64,000 nt of DNA from NCBI GenBank assembly GCA_949130485.1, contig OX422183.1:14715312-14779311 (forward strand), read 5' to 3'. The stretch comes from Agelas oroides (lineage: Eukaryota > Porifera > Demospongiae > Agelasida > Agelasidae). Positions 1 through 10,370 of this stretch are shown here, one piece after another. The notes beneath the pieces were generated by a model. The model did no database searches. It was not told the DNA's origin and saw nothing but the letters and a program-made list of their open reading frames with translations. Both the position numbers and the translations under genes were made by a program. How positions within the stretch are numbered: the first letter of the stretch is position 1; each line of letters starts with the position of its first letter.

Positions 1-690
1 GAACATTTCACACATGTAACAGCTATTTTCAGAATGGCTTGTCCACATGAAAGGAGTGACAGAACTTTTGTACATGACTCCCTTGGCTTTTGCATCACTA
101 ATGCGGCCTGCCCTCTGGAAGCACGGTGGGCAAAATTGATTCAGATGGATGTTGGGATCGTTATTTATGCAGTCGATGCTGTATCCCTGCCTAAGCAGAT
201 CCCTGTCATCAGAGCATCTTCTCCTGCATTTGAACTTTGGTTTTGTGCAGACTCTTCAATGTTTATACAACCCATTCTTGTGTTCCTCCATGTGTTGTAA
301 AATAATCACCTGCGTAGAACCTTGTTACATACGTTAGAAAACTTAGAAAACGTTACAACTCAATTTCTGTGTTCATGTAAAGTACTTATCATGTATCCCT
401 GTGTTGTCCACTAAACTCCAGACGAGTGGGTGGAAGCCAGTGAAGTGCGCTCATACGGCTGGTTCTCTTTGTGTGTGGTAAAAAATGTGCATGCTCAGTG
501 CCACAATGGGCGAGCAGCTGCTGTGCAGTGGTTTCCAAGGTTTCCCACAGTTATTTTGTATTTTGTATTGCTTTCATGCATATTTTAATCTTCATGTATA
601 GCTATTTTAAGTACGTTAGCAGTATTCATAGTCTGCTGTAGAAACATGCAATTAAATCCAAAGAAACCGATTTATGGTACTATTCTAATT
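1..690. other. intergenic, no recognised gene
   Basis: An 88-codon open frame (34-300, +) has no recognisable motif and no supporting splice sites. The rest is AT-rich spacer. Confidence 0.4.
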
Positions 691-1278
691 TTAGATCATG
701 GTTGTAGTAAATGCTTGAATGTGATTGGTCAACAGCAGGTGTTCTAAATCCCATAGAATACTTGTAAATTCTCATAGAACACCTGTAATTTTATTGCTCA
801 GAGCATGAGGCCATTGTTTTGGCCTTACATTGTCAGTAGTATGTACATGGATTATGTATAAACAAATATTTTGATGCGTGTAAATACAAGTATATTTTGT
901 GTAAATAAGCGAATTTTTGTTTTCTGTAAATCTTTTTCTGTTCGGGTGTATGCGGAAGTTCGGTTATTACTCCATACACCACCTCCGTGAGCAGGTCTGT
1001 CTTTGAAACTGGCTGTGTTCTTCGAGCGAAGACAACACTTTGAGCAGCCATTCGTTGTTCTCAGTGTGACCTTTCTTCACCGAGGTATATCGTAACCTGC
1101 ACCCGTACTTTCAGAACACAGGTGGGTTATAGTTCGGTTTTTGAGGTATGTTCCGTTCGTTCGGTTCGCTCTGCAGGGTAGCTAGTCCGACGGCTCTTCG
1201 TGTTCACAGCTTTCTGTCGCTTGTGATGGCGGTATTTGCTTCGAAAATGTGCTGGAGTTTACTTACAACAGTGCTAGC

Positions 1279-1330
1279 TAGTCTCGCGAGCCAGACTCTC
1301 CTTCGAGTGAGAGTCTGGCCTGCGAGACTA
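1279..1330. mobile_element. 52-bp foldback MITE with 9-bp target duplication
   Basis: A hairpin with about 22-bp arms (TAGTCTCGC... / ...GCGAGACTA, two mismatches) is flanked on both sides by AGTGCTAGC (1270-1278 and 1331-1339). The partner block has a single AGTGCTAGC at the same place (near 28256), which is an empty site. Termini match the TAGTCTCG/TAGCCTCG foldbacks at 21178, 26713, 48164, 49780 and 56877. A 9-bp duplication is typical of Mutator-like elements; no transposase is present here. Confidence 0.85.
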
Positions 1331-1357
1331 AGTGCTAGCCATGATCTAAAAAAGTGA

Positions 1358-1491
1358 GACACTGAGACCAACGGGATCTACGCAGTTTATAAACCCTCGG
1401 GCCCCCTAGTAGCGCCCTCGCTGCGCTCGGGGCGCTACAGCCCAGGGGCCCTCGGGTTTCTAAATCGCGTAGATCCCTCGGTCTCAGTGTC
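1358..1491. repeat. 134-bp palindromic element, copy 1
   Basis: The arms run from GACACTGAGACC to GGTCTCAGTGTC and are nearly perfectly complementary for about 50 bp, around a GC-rich centre. An equal-length copy lies at 28283-28416. It could form a long hairpin or cruciform. No target duplication is obvious. Confidence 0.8.
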
Positions 1492-1746
1492 TAACTATTA
1501 TACAGACAATGTCTACGTAAAAACACCCGTGTAGTGAGTGTGGTAGGTGGGTGTGGCACCACATGACCCACCTTGATGTGGACATGTTGACATGTGTCAT
1601 TAGACTACGCCACCTTGGTGTGGGCATGTTGACATGTGTCATTAGACTACGCCCCCTAGCTTTCTCATACCAAAGGGGGTCAGATACGTATCTTACATGA
1701 TCCGAACTGGGGTTATGTAGGTGGCTGGACCTTCAGCATGTACCTC

Positions 1747-2288
1747 TTATGCAGGCTTCAGGTAAATGTTTGTTGTTGTTGGGTTTTTTTGCTGCCTTGT
1801 TAAGTGACCATTATTGGGGAAGGCTTTCATCAGCCACTGTAGCAGAGGGCAGGTTGGATCACTGAGCATAACAAATGGAATGTCCCTTACATTGTTCAAG
1901 GATGAGTGTACAAGGGATGCCTTTAACTCCAGTTTTGTTGGTTTCCAGTTTTTTGGCAAATAGCAACCCCAGAGTTGCCACGTGGTAAGATACCAGTTTT
2001 GTTGATTTCAGTTTTGCAGAAGCATTGAGAAGTTGTCTCCAGCCACTCCTTGAACATGGGACTTGCAGCCCAGCGCTATGTTACAGCATGTTGAGACAAC
2101 TGCTGGAAAAGTAGCCATATCCTTGCATACATGTAGAAGACACTGGAAGCATTGCTTCACGCCATCATAGTGAGGCTCAGCTTCCTTCAGCTTCTTGTCT
2201 TTTTCATGCATGTCTGCAACCTTCTTCAAGTCTGAGTTTTCATTGGAAATTGAAAGCTCTTACTCCAACTTTTGCAGTCATTCCTCAA
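1747..2288 (-). pseudogene. unrecognised decayed coding stretch
   Basis: One minus-strand frame stays open except for a TGA near 2006 and further stops above 2229. It reads a charged segment (KKVADMHEKDKKLKEAEPHY) followed by KNWKPTKLELKASLVHSSL. Composition looks protein-like, but I do not recognise the family. It lies directly downstream of the truncated Crypton copy and may be cargo or an unrelated older insertion. Confidence 0.3.
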
Positions 2289-2620
2289 GCCAGTCATGTG
2301 AGGTGAACGTAGTGTTCACAACATGCTCCCCACAGTGACTGCTACGTTCTGTGGTCCAAATTGTTTGGATGGTGGCACTAGCCAACTCAACGAAATCATT
2401 TTCAGTGTGGACATTGATAGGACACGCTCCTCTGACTGCCTCCTAGCAATGGCTTTCCTTCGCTTCACACTTTGCTTCTTTCTCCGGTTGTTTCTCCTGA
2501 AAGCTTTACACTTCCTTGACAGCAAATAGGTCCACACAAAAGTGGTTGCATCCATCATGGTTCAAACTTCAGTTTTACTAAGCAGTAGTTAATTCGTGCG
2601 TGCTCATACTTTATATCTAC
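2289..2620 (-). pseudogene. truncated Crypton-type element, N-terminal part only
   Basis: The DNA and translation match 18781-19105. Shared motifs include a KRRKA basic stretch, RQSEERVL and PPSKQFGPQNVAV. The reading frame is broken near 2320 and the recombinase domain is missing. This shows that the 18.3-19.1-kb sequence is a repeated family and not a single-copy host gene. Confidence 0.7.
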
Positions 2621-3642
2621 ATACAGTCTACACGCAGACCTCGGAATTTATTCCACCCGCGTAACCGCTGACGTCATCAAATTCTGAATGAATACGTAAT
2701 GATCAAGCTCTACACACGGCCAACTTTCAAGCTTTATATTTCGTAGTAGCAAACCTGGATCGAGATGATACTTATACAGCTTGTTGTGAGGGCTGCCAAG
2801 TGTAAGTTCATAGTGTCACTGTACCTGCTGGGTGCCGCATACGGCGGTAGAGACTACGTCCGTTCACAAGACACAAGTACAATTCTGAGCCACCTTTGAT
2901 TTACCGCACAACTAGGGGCAAAGTGGAGCTAGAACACGATCTTCACAGCGTATATACAGTACATTCAGCACTATAACATAGTCGAGTTAGAAGCCAAAAG
3001 CTCAAGCCACACGGTAGATACTAAGTGTACAATATCGTGAAAAAATTGCTTCATAGGCTCGAACGTAGACATGGCACAGGACACGCTACGAAAGCGCAAC
3101 CAGCACTACATAGCCCTTCTTTGCTATAACTTACAAAATGTCCAATAGCTATCGTACTCTCCGAGATACAAGTGCTTATGCAAGTGCCCTAGTGACCGCT
3201 TTCAGCTGTGATTGGTTTTCGATTTGGCGCACAACTAGGGGCAAAACGGCCAAGAGCTCCGTAAATTTCTGGACACGTTTTTTCCTACTACGACTACACA
3301 ATACTCGTATAACTTAGTCAAACTGCAAGTACTTTTCCAGTTATGATTGAACAAAGTCGTGATATTGTTCAGTAATCTGCTTGGGAATTCCCGGGGAGTT
3401 CGTGGCACTTACCACGGCAACTGAATAACAGCTGTATTGTGAACTGTTGCATAATAATAGTTTACACAAGCTGAACTTTAGTTGACTACTTGTAATTGCT
3501 AATCTGATTTTGTGAGTGGAATAAAATGTATGGGAAGCCTGAGGCCTGCATGTAGACTGATAGGACAAAACACATACATACCTTGAAACAGTTTAGTTGT
3601 GTCACAAGTACATGCTTCCTATGACTACGACTACGACAAGCT
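2621..3642. other. spacer with weak internal repeats
   Basis: No gene was recognised. GCACAACTAGGGGCAAA occurs twice (about 2908 and 3229). A diverged segment near 2960-3060 resembles 28520-28610 (TATAACATA...GTGTACAATAT), probably an old dispersed repeat. Confidence 0.4.
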
Positions 3643-4322
3643 GTGTAGTGATTGGGAGCGGAGAGTGAAAGGTTCATCTTTCACCAGGCCCAGCACTGAT
3701 CACGCTGAACCCTTGATATTATTGGCAGTGTAGTGATTGGGAGCGGAGAGTGAAAGGTTCATCTTTCACCCGGCCCAGCACTGATCACGCTGAACCCTTG
3801 ATATTATTGGCTGTGTAGTGATTGGGAGCGGAGAGTGAAAGGTTCATCTTTTACCCGGCCCAGCACTGATCACGCTGAACCCTTGATATTATTGGCTGTG
3901 TAGTGATTGGGAGCGGAGGGTGAAAGATTCATCTTTCACCCGGCCCAGCACTGATCACGCTGAACCCTCGATATTATTGGCTGTGTAGTGATTGGGAGCG
4001 GAGAGTGAAAGGTTCATCTTTCACCCGGCCCAGCACTGATCACGCCGAACCCTCGATATTATTGGCTGTGTAGTGATTGGGAGCGGAGAGTGAAAGGTTC
4101 ATCTTTCACCCGGCCCAGCACTGATCACGCCGAACCCTTGATATTATTGGCAGTGTAGTGATTGGGAGCAGAGGGTGAAAGGTTCATCTTTCACCCGGCC
4201 CAGCACTGATCACGCCGAACCCTTGATATTATTGGCTATGTAGTGATTGGGAGCGGAGAGTGAAAGGTTCATCTTTCACCCGGCCCAGCACTGATCACGC
4301 TGAACCCTTGATATTATTGACT
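3643..4322. repeat. tandem array, 8 units of 85 bp
   Basis: Units start at 3643, 3728, 3813, 3898, 3983, 4068, 4153 and 4238, with exact 85-bp spacing and few substitutions. Each unit carries a small inverted repeat (GTGAAAG, 6-nt loop, CTTTCAC) and a conserved GCACTGATCACGC stretch. The period is not a multiple of three and no reading frame is maintained. CACTGATCACGCT also occurs once outside the array near 6346. Confidence 0.95.
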
Positions 4323-4509
4323 GTCAATGGAGATATTGTATAGACTAACTTCTGAATCACATGTGTAAATTGGGAGAGGGGAACTCTGGGTGGGGAAAAG
4401 GCTGCTATAGCTAGCTAGTGCCACCGAGAGTAGCACTGAACCTCATGGGCTTTCGTAAGGTACCTATCTATACTGGCGACCGGAAGCAGTAGAAGATAGC
4501 TCCACTAAC

Positions 4510-4576
4510 CTGGTTCTTGTTGCTGCGTCTCTTCTGGCATTGGGGCCGGCTGCGCGGCTCTGATCTTGGAATCCAT
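4510..4576 (-). CDS. possible first coding exon
   Basis: An ATG at 4576 opens 22 codons rich in Ala, Pro and Gln (MDSKIRAAQPAPMPEE...), ending in CCAG followed by GTTAGT, a good 5' splice site. The local GC content is higher than its surroundings. No downstream exon was identified, so this is tentative. Confidence 0.3.
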
Positions 4577-5406
4577 TGTTGCTAGCACGTAAAACAACTT
4601 GGGGCCGAGTTGATAGAGTGATGATTGTAGCTAGTTTGCGCACTCAGCCGAACGACAGCAAGATGCACATAGAAAACAGTGGGCTTTCGTTGTCACGTGC
4701 TTTGGCACATGCCTCTGATCTGGCTGCTTGCGGAATTGCACTGAGCTGAGCCCCTCCCTCTGTTAACTACATTTAACATCCTTGAAATGCATTTTGCATG
4801 GTACAACTTTTATTGTTCTTTTGTATGGTATAGGCACCATACGTTATGTTACATTTTTGACAAGATGGTGACATGGTAAGCTGTTGCATTTTAAACACGA
4901 TGACATGGTGTAGTGCAATCTAACCTTCCAATAATGTAGCCGAATTCTTGCTATGTAGTTATTTGATTACCAGGATAATCCACCCACTCCAATTGTTATA
5001 AAACATCCAACAAGATGATGACAGGGGTAACTTTTGTTACAAGATGACAACGTGGTAAGTTGTAGACTGTAAACTAGGAAAGCATGTATGAACAACGTTT
5101 CTATATGTTAGTAGGGGGAGGAGGAATGAGTTGCTTCCTTACACCCTTTGACTTTTGAAGTGACTTTTTGTGCGCTAATTTGTGATTCTATATCCAAACA
5201 CTGGCGAAGGTAAATCCATATATGGTGATCCACATGATTGTCAAAAGGGCTTCACTTTCATCATCTTCCCAGTCTGCTGAAACCAACGACCATTAAAAAA
5301 GTACTCAATCTTTACGATTTTACTTCTTATTTCTTCTTTATAATCCTTTGGTAGCGGGACTTGGATACAGTGACAAGCCATCAGTTCCATTGATACAAAA
5401 AACATA
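4577..5406. other. spacer
   Basis: ACAAGATGRTGACA-like strings recur (4860, 5010, 5040), suggesting degenerate short repeats. No coding potential was recognised. Confidence 0.35.
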
Positions 5407-5408
5407 TA

Positions 5409-5927
5409 CAGTAGGACTTCAAAGATATGAACACCAAGGGAAATTGGGTGTTCGTAATTGTGAAATATTCGTAAGTCTGAAGTTTGATAATATCGATGAT
5501 TGCAAAACTTGTGAAAACAAGAGTAAACACGGTAACTGTGAGAGTGTAAGAATGAATTCAAGGGTTACTAAAATAACAATCCATCGTCTTTTGTTTCAAG
5601 GCAGAACCCCTTTTTTGTCCTGCAAGGTCCAGGAGCTCTCTCAAAAGCACGAGATTCATAGGGGTGGATTTTCCAATGTTATATTCAGAAGGTCCAGGAG
5701 CTCTCTCAAAAGCACGAGATTCATAGGGGTGGATTTTCCAATGTTATATTCAGAAGGTCCAGGAGCTCTCTCAAAAGCATGAGATTCATAGGGGTGGATT
5801 TTCCAATGTTATATTCAGAAGCAATAGCTGTATTAGAAATACCTCTGTCCAGCTTCTCAAGAATCTCGATCTTTTGTTCAATAGATAAAGTGACTCGCTT
5901 TCTCTTAGGCTTGTCCCTTGCCTCCAT
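5409..5927 (-). pseudogene. Tigger/pogo element remnant with psq-type helix-turn-helix
   Basis: Reading from 5927, the translation begins MEARDKPKRKRVTLSIEQK and continues with EILEKLDRGISNTAIASEYN. This is the N-terminal HTH of CENPB/Jerky/Tigger transposases. The frame is lost within about 35 codons, where a 65-bp tandem triplication begins. The rest of the transposase (CENPB-type HTH and DDE domain) is absent. At 5409 CAGTAGGACTTC, preceded by TA, looks like a pogo-type terminal repeat, so this is probably the 3' end of an internally deleted copy. Confidence 0.6.
5626..5820. repeat. three 65-bp tandem units inside the Tigger HTH
   Basis: GGTCCAGGAGCTCTC starts units at 5626, 5691 and 5756, nearly identical. 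The unit covers the Tigger codons for NIGKSTP. Because 65 is not divisible by three, each repeat shifts frame, so the same DNA is read as NIGKSTP and then NITLENPP. Confidence 0.9.
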
Positions 5928-5929
5928 CT

Positions 5930-6702
5930 TGGATCAGCGACCACGTGGCCAGACCACGCCCCAAAGTGGGCGTGGCTACATCGCGCGATCAAATTTTGCA
6001 AGAACATGCTGTTTGGTTGAACGTCATCAGCATCATCTGTCAGATCACTGAGACAGAGAGTCAGCTGATCTTTGAAAGGGTGTGCTGATGTGCAGAGCTT
6101 TTTTGTAAGCGCTCATGGTATATAGGCTGCAGCATAGCAAAGGGCATTCTGATCCTCATATGAAGGGTTAACAGCTTACCGGGACTTCCTGCACCAGACC
6201 ACCAACTAGGGGGTGTGAGACCACTGGGGACACCCCCAATGTAGGTTGGCGGAAGTGAGGATATAGGCCGCACTCCTGCCCCCCACCTCAAAGGTTGTTC
6301 ATGGGGGGAGGAGCACTGGAGGTGACGTCACCTCCAGTCCGGCCCCTCACTGATCACGCTATGAACTGCCCCTGGCAGAACACAACGGAGTAACAAAACA
6401 AAACACAGAAACAAAAAGAAGAAAATCTGGCACGGCTGTCGGAGTAGCGTAGAACATGTGGATGAGCGCAGGTCCACTGCGCATGCGCCAATCCATACGA
6501 GGCCGTCCCTTGCTGTTAACTTGGTCTAAATTGCTTTAAACCATATATAACTTTCCCTGAGATGTAACACCAGAATTAGGCTGCACAATGGAGCAGTGTT
6601 GCTTAAGAATTTTATCAAAAATCACACCAACCTACTGATAGAAGGTTGGACCAGGATCAGTGGTGGTACCTTTCTGCAAAAAGTTTACCCAGATGTATAT
6701 AG
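5930..6702. other. spacer with GC-rich patch
   Basis: A G/C-rich stretch (6190-6360) contains GGTGACGTCACC, a palindromic TGACGTCA site. No supportable coding frame was found. Confidence 0.35.
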
Positions 6703-7250
6703 GGTAGTATATACATGTATGCACCCAATTCCTCCATCTCGATACTTGAAAGGGACTGAACTGGACAATGAGCAGCTCACAAGGCGCACAATGAACGCTT
6801 CATGTCCTTTTGTTTGAGTCAGTCTTACAAACCTGCAGGTCCGGAATGGTAAATATGTATGCTTAGCTTTGAAAGCTTACAATGAGCGAAGCTGGTGAAA
6901 TGCACCAAATATCTTTGTTCTACCAGTCTGAGAGTGATTCATTGGGTGATTTGCAATACAAACCATTTCCTATTTCGTTGAAGAATCTTAAATTTTGGTT
7001 TATGTGTTGAAAGGTTGCCCTAATTTAGCAATTGTCGTCAATAATATTACATGATGTTGAACACACTAGCATTACATAGTTATGCCATCAGTATGTCTGA
7101 GTCTTCTACGGTGCTATTTTCTCCTTCTTCATCTTTTATCTCTTCTTCTTGTGTTCTTAGCAAATCTTGTTTTTGTCCAAATCAAGAGTGCATTCCGCTC
7201 AAGTTTCAATACTTTGGGACAATCCTGCAGGTTCGAAGGGATTTTCTAGC
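6703..7250. repeat. dispersed block, copy 1 (partner 16150-17512)
   Basis: TAGGGTAGTATATACATGTA to TTCTAGCC matches 16150-16804, then resumes at 17477-17512. The partner contains about 670 bp that is absent here. Open frames inside are short and not conserved. Confidence 0.8.
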
Positions 7251-7340
7251 CAATCTCTACCATGCTTTTCAATCAAGGGCTGCTTGACAAGACACAATTA
7301 TTCACTTTCAGCAACTCAGTGCATTCCACATACCATAAGA

Positions 7341-7928
7341 AGTCTAATTATTCGAACCGTCCAATTATTTGAACACCCCACTTTTCCAGGAAAAATGATT
7401 AATTATTGTATTCCAAGCATTCGAACACCCACGTTAGAAATTATTATTCCAATATCCGAACACCTACACCTTGCGGAGCTCGAACGGGGGTCGCCAAGCG
7501 TCTACTAGCCTTCGACAATCTCTGCGGAGCTAGAGCAAGGATTACCGAATGTCTTCTAGCATACTACAAGTGTTTTCGAACGTCTACTAGACTGCTACTG
7601 TCACTGCGGAGCTCGAACGGAGGTTGCCAAAAGTGTACTAGCCTTCGACAGTCTCTGCGGAGGTCGAACGAGGGTTCCCAAACGTCCTTCGACAATCTCT
7701 GCGGAGCTCGAACGGGGGTTAGAGAACGTCTACTAGCCTTTGACATGCCTAGTTATATTAACTATTAAGTATATAGTGTGTTTGTGCGAACTGCGTTATT
7801 ATTGATCTAAGTTTCGAGCAATTCCGCTAGTTATTGGAATACCCCCTCTTTCCGGGAAAAATCGTTAATTAATGTATTCCATAGAATTCGAACACCAGAA
7901 TTGATAATTTTGTTCGATTAATTAGACT
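7341..7928. mobile_element. non-autonomous terminal-inverted-repeat element
   Basis: AGTCTAATTATTCGAAC (7341-7357) is matched by an inverted 17-mer at 7912-7928 with one mismatch. Both subterminal regions carry TTCGAACACC-type motifs and a shared GGAAAAA..TTAATTA..TGTATTCCA segment. The interior is a degenerate minisatellite. No target duplication or transposase was seen. Confidence 0.6.
7475..7745. repeat. degenerate minisatellite GCGGAGCTCGAACGGGGGTT
   Basis: At least five imperfect units share GCGGAGCTCGAACG, a CTACTAGCC box and TTCGACAATCTCT, at variable spacing of roughly 50-80 bp. It lies wholly inside the 7341-7928 element, so it may be a structural part of it. Confidence 0.7.
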
Positions 7929-8326
7929 CACTACGGTAGCCCCGCCCCATAAGTTCACACAGTGCACATTTACACAGCTCTATAAGTTTACATAGCCCTA
8001 CTCTCAGTTAGATCCACTGCTATCAATGGTACAGTATTCACCATGCATATCAACCAAGGATAAGTATAATTTTCACATGGAACTGGTTTTCAATGCAGTG
8101 TACAGGATTGGTACAAATAGGATCAAAATTAGTATCATTGTCATAAACTGCAAAGCAATTGTACAGTAGTGCAGATTAAGCCACAGTTTTTAGATTTGTC
8201 TTTCTGTTTTTATCCTGCTGCCGTTGAAAGAGTGTCCTGCATCTTCACAACTTCTTGTGGTATACAGGGATGACATCGGTATGTAATCACAATGTTCAAG
8301 ACAGCACTACTCACAATATCATTCAC
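7929..8326. other. spacer
   Basis: No feature recognised. Confidence 0.3.
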
Positions 8327-8930
8327 TCAACCAGGTGGCAATATCACCTGACCCATGGCCTGGAGAAAGAAGGACAGCATATTTCTGGACAAGTCATCAG
8401 CTAAGTAGTTCTGGACACCTGAGATGTGACTTGCTATTGCACTAAAAGAAAACATGGCCTCAAAGAATGAAAGGCAACGCAACAGGTGCATCAGGTCCTG
8501 ATCCCTAAATGTGCGCCTGTTCAGCCCTGCAACCACAGCTTCATTGTCACAACGACAACACACTACTTGCCCTTCCCAAGCCTTTCCCCACATGGCTGCT
8601 GCCAAACCAATGGAGATTAACTCCTTTGTTGCAATGTTGACTACATCACTACAAGCTGTATCACTCCAGGCTAGCTGAAACCAACCAGACTCCCTAAAGT
8701 CTCCACAACCCCACCTTCCCGATGCATCTGATGTCAGGACAACTGTTGGTTCTTGTTTGCCCAATGCTACCAAAAGGGAGACACCATTCCAGTCAGTGAG
8801 GAACTCATGCCACCATGCCAGATCGGATCTAGCTCCCTTGTTCAGGCTCAAGTGGTGATGAGGCTTCCGGACTGTTGCACTCAAGTCAAACAGCCGCCAG
8901 AGAAATGCCCTGCCGAGCCTGACAACTGTA
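8327..8930 (-). pseudogene. DIRS-type retrotransposon RNase H region
   Basis: The frame reads (VRLGRAFLWRLFDLS...) then SDLAWWHEFLTDWNG, LTSDASGRWGCG, CRCDNEAVVAGLN, LMHLLRCLSFFEA, HISGVQNYLADDLSRN. This is the conserved RT-RNase H tail of DIRS1-like elements. The catalytic Asp in TSDASG, Glu in ATKEL and Asp in CDNEAV are visible. The frame is intact for about 200 codons to the stop at 8327, but the upstream RT and the tyrosine recombinase were not found, so the copy is truncated. Confidence 0.8.
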
Positions 8931-9940
8931 GCTGCCGTAGGTTAGCACATGTGAACTGATCAAGTAAAAATTGGACTGGAGACACACATAGCATGTTTTG
9001 GGCAGTGTTTTTTCAGCCAATTATGTGAGTGGCCATTTGAACACTCTCCGGCACTAGCTTCACGTTGCACTCGATTAAATTTACCCCCGAGTGATCTTGA
9101 CATATGCTCCTCATGGTGGGGAGAGTCAGCCTTCGGCATTTGTATCGTTGTAAATTTTGGAAGGAAATAAAATGTTGACCCAGTCGAATCTGCACTCCTG
9201 CCATTAGGCTGGCTGTTGAGTTCTACAAATTGTGAAACTGTTCCATAACTGATATCTTGGCAGAATGAGATGTCTTGCCAGGATTGCCATGCCTGTCATG
9301 AGGGTATCAGACTTCGACTGTGTGGGAAGGCTCTAATGACTTCCACCACACCATGAAGGCAATTTCAACACCAGCTGGCATGACCACATGTTCACCCAAC
9401 CGTTGTTCCTCTACTTCCTTCTTGCTTAGCTTCCGGAGTGGCTCACGGCACTGTTATTGCTTAATCTTTCATTGATGAGTGATACGCTGTTTGGACAGTC
9501 TGAAAGTAGCATGGATGCACAAACAGCAGAAGAGGTAGTTTCCCATACCATCCAACACATTTTCCCTGACCCATTCATTCTCGAACTTCGATAGGGAATG
9601 GAGTTAGGCCACTTGGGGTTAGGATTGCCGTGCCTACATTTCTTAAGGTCGGAACCCTGGTGGATCATTGCCTTGAACAAAGGCGCCTGGCACAGTAGAG
9701 CTGGCCGACACTTTGCACACATCTACTGGGCCCTCTACTTGACTGTCATCTTCGGTTATCGCTATCTTCAACGTTAGAGTGTGAGAATAAGGACTCCATG
9801 CCTCTCTGGCCAAGTAACGCTCCCGCTGTTGCTTTCTTCTGGTCATTACCTTCGGCATTGCCACACTAGAAATCAACTCTAAATGCACAGTACTTGCATA
9901 GCTATTGCAGGTTTGAACACGCTTGATCTTGCCTAGCTGA
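8931..9940. other. unassigned, short minus-strand frames
   Basis: Overlapping minus frames (9013-9204, 9426-9722, 9643-9990) read like coding debris but match no family I know. They could include exons of the BTBD9-like gene that starts at about 10.1 kb, but no next discoidin-domain exon was found. Confidence 0.3.
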
Positions 9941-10129
9941 TTAGTCTGCACCTGATTGTCTGGTGAGAAAGTAGAGCTGCTGCATCGCATAGCACCTCAG
10001 GTTAGAGTAATCCACCATCCTGATCCATTTGTACCCATCTTTAGACACATCGATTGTATAAGAGAACGGAGCTCCTGCTTTGCCAGGCTTGACATCAACC
10101 ATTAGGGAAATTTTACCCTCCAATTTCAA
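9941..10129 (-). CDS. BTBD9-like F5/8 type C domain exon (partial)
   Basis: The frame includes GAPFSYTIDVSKDGYKWIRM then VDYSNLRCYAMQQLYF. It matches the strand pattern of the discoidin-like domains of BTBD9 (YSYxVEVSxDxxxWxxVxDxSxxxCxxxQxLxF). BTBD9 is a BTB adaptor implicated in neuronal and vesicle functions; only this domain is visible. The stretch before the start codon (TGAG then TTGAAATTGG) could be a 3' splice site and TCAG/GTGCAG at about 9950 a 5' splice site. No BTB/BACK exons lie in the window. It may be a live partial gene or a fragment. Confidence 0.5.
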   Translation of the reverse strand: MKLEGKISLMVDVKPGKAGAPFSYTIDVSKDGYKWIRMVDYSNLRCYAMQQLYFLTRQSGAD

Positions 10130-10370
10130 CTCATTAGGAGCTTAATATAGTACTTTGATGACATCATTATGATGTCATTACAAGTGTTCTGACAGGTTGT
10201 ACTGACACATTGATTGTATAAGAGAACGGAGCTCCTGCTTTGCCAGGCTTGACATCAACCGTTAGGGAAATTTTACCCTCCAATTTCAACTCGATAGGAG
10301 CTTAATATAGTACTATGATGACATCATTATGATGTCATTACAAGTGTTCTGACAGGTTGTACTGACAATC
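10051..10370. repeat. 160-bp tandem duplication covering the BTBD9-like exon start
   Basis: CGATTGTATAAGAGAACGGA at 10051 recurs as TGATTGTATAAG at 10211, exactly 160 bp on. Similarity continues to about 10370. Each copy contains the near-palindrome ATGACATCATTATGATGTCAT. The second copy repeats the codons for the FSYTID region with few changes, giving a duplicated half-exon. Confidence 0.9.

Larger units (their letters stand above)
691..1500. repeat. duplicated block, copy A
   Basis: This block is nearly identical to 27673-28425. Both begin with TTAGATCATGGTTGTAGTAA and end in CTAACTATTA. Copy A carries an extra 61 bp (a 52-bp foldback plus a 9-bp target duplication) that is absent from copy B. 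Both contain a 134-bp palindromic element at their right edge. No long open frame is shared. It could be a dispersed non-autonomous element or a segmental duplicate. Confidence 0.85.

Noticed and set aside
3643..4322. CRISPR-like regular repeat array
   Set aside because: Units are contiguous 85-bp tandem repeats without unique spacers, in a eukaryotic context.
8753..8959. Plus-strand frame of 68 codons
   Set aside because: Antisense shadow of the DIRS RNase H frame.
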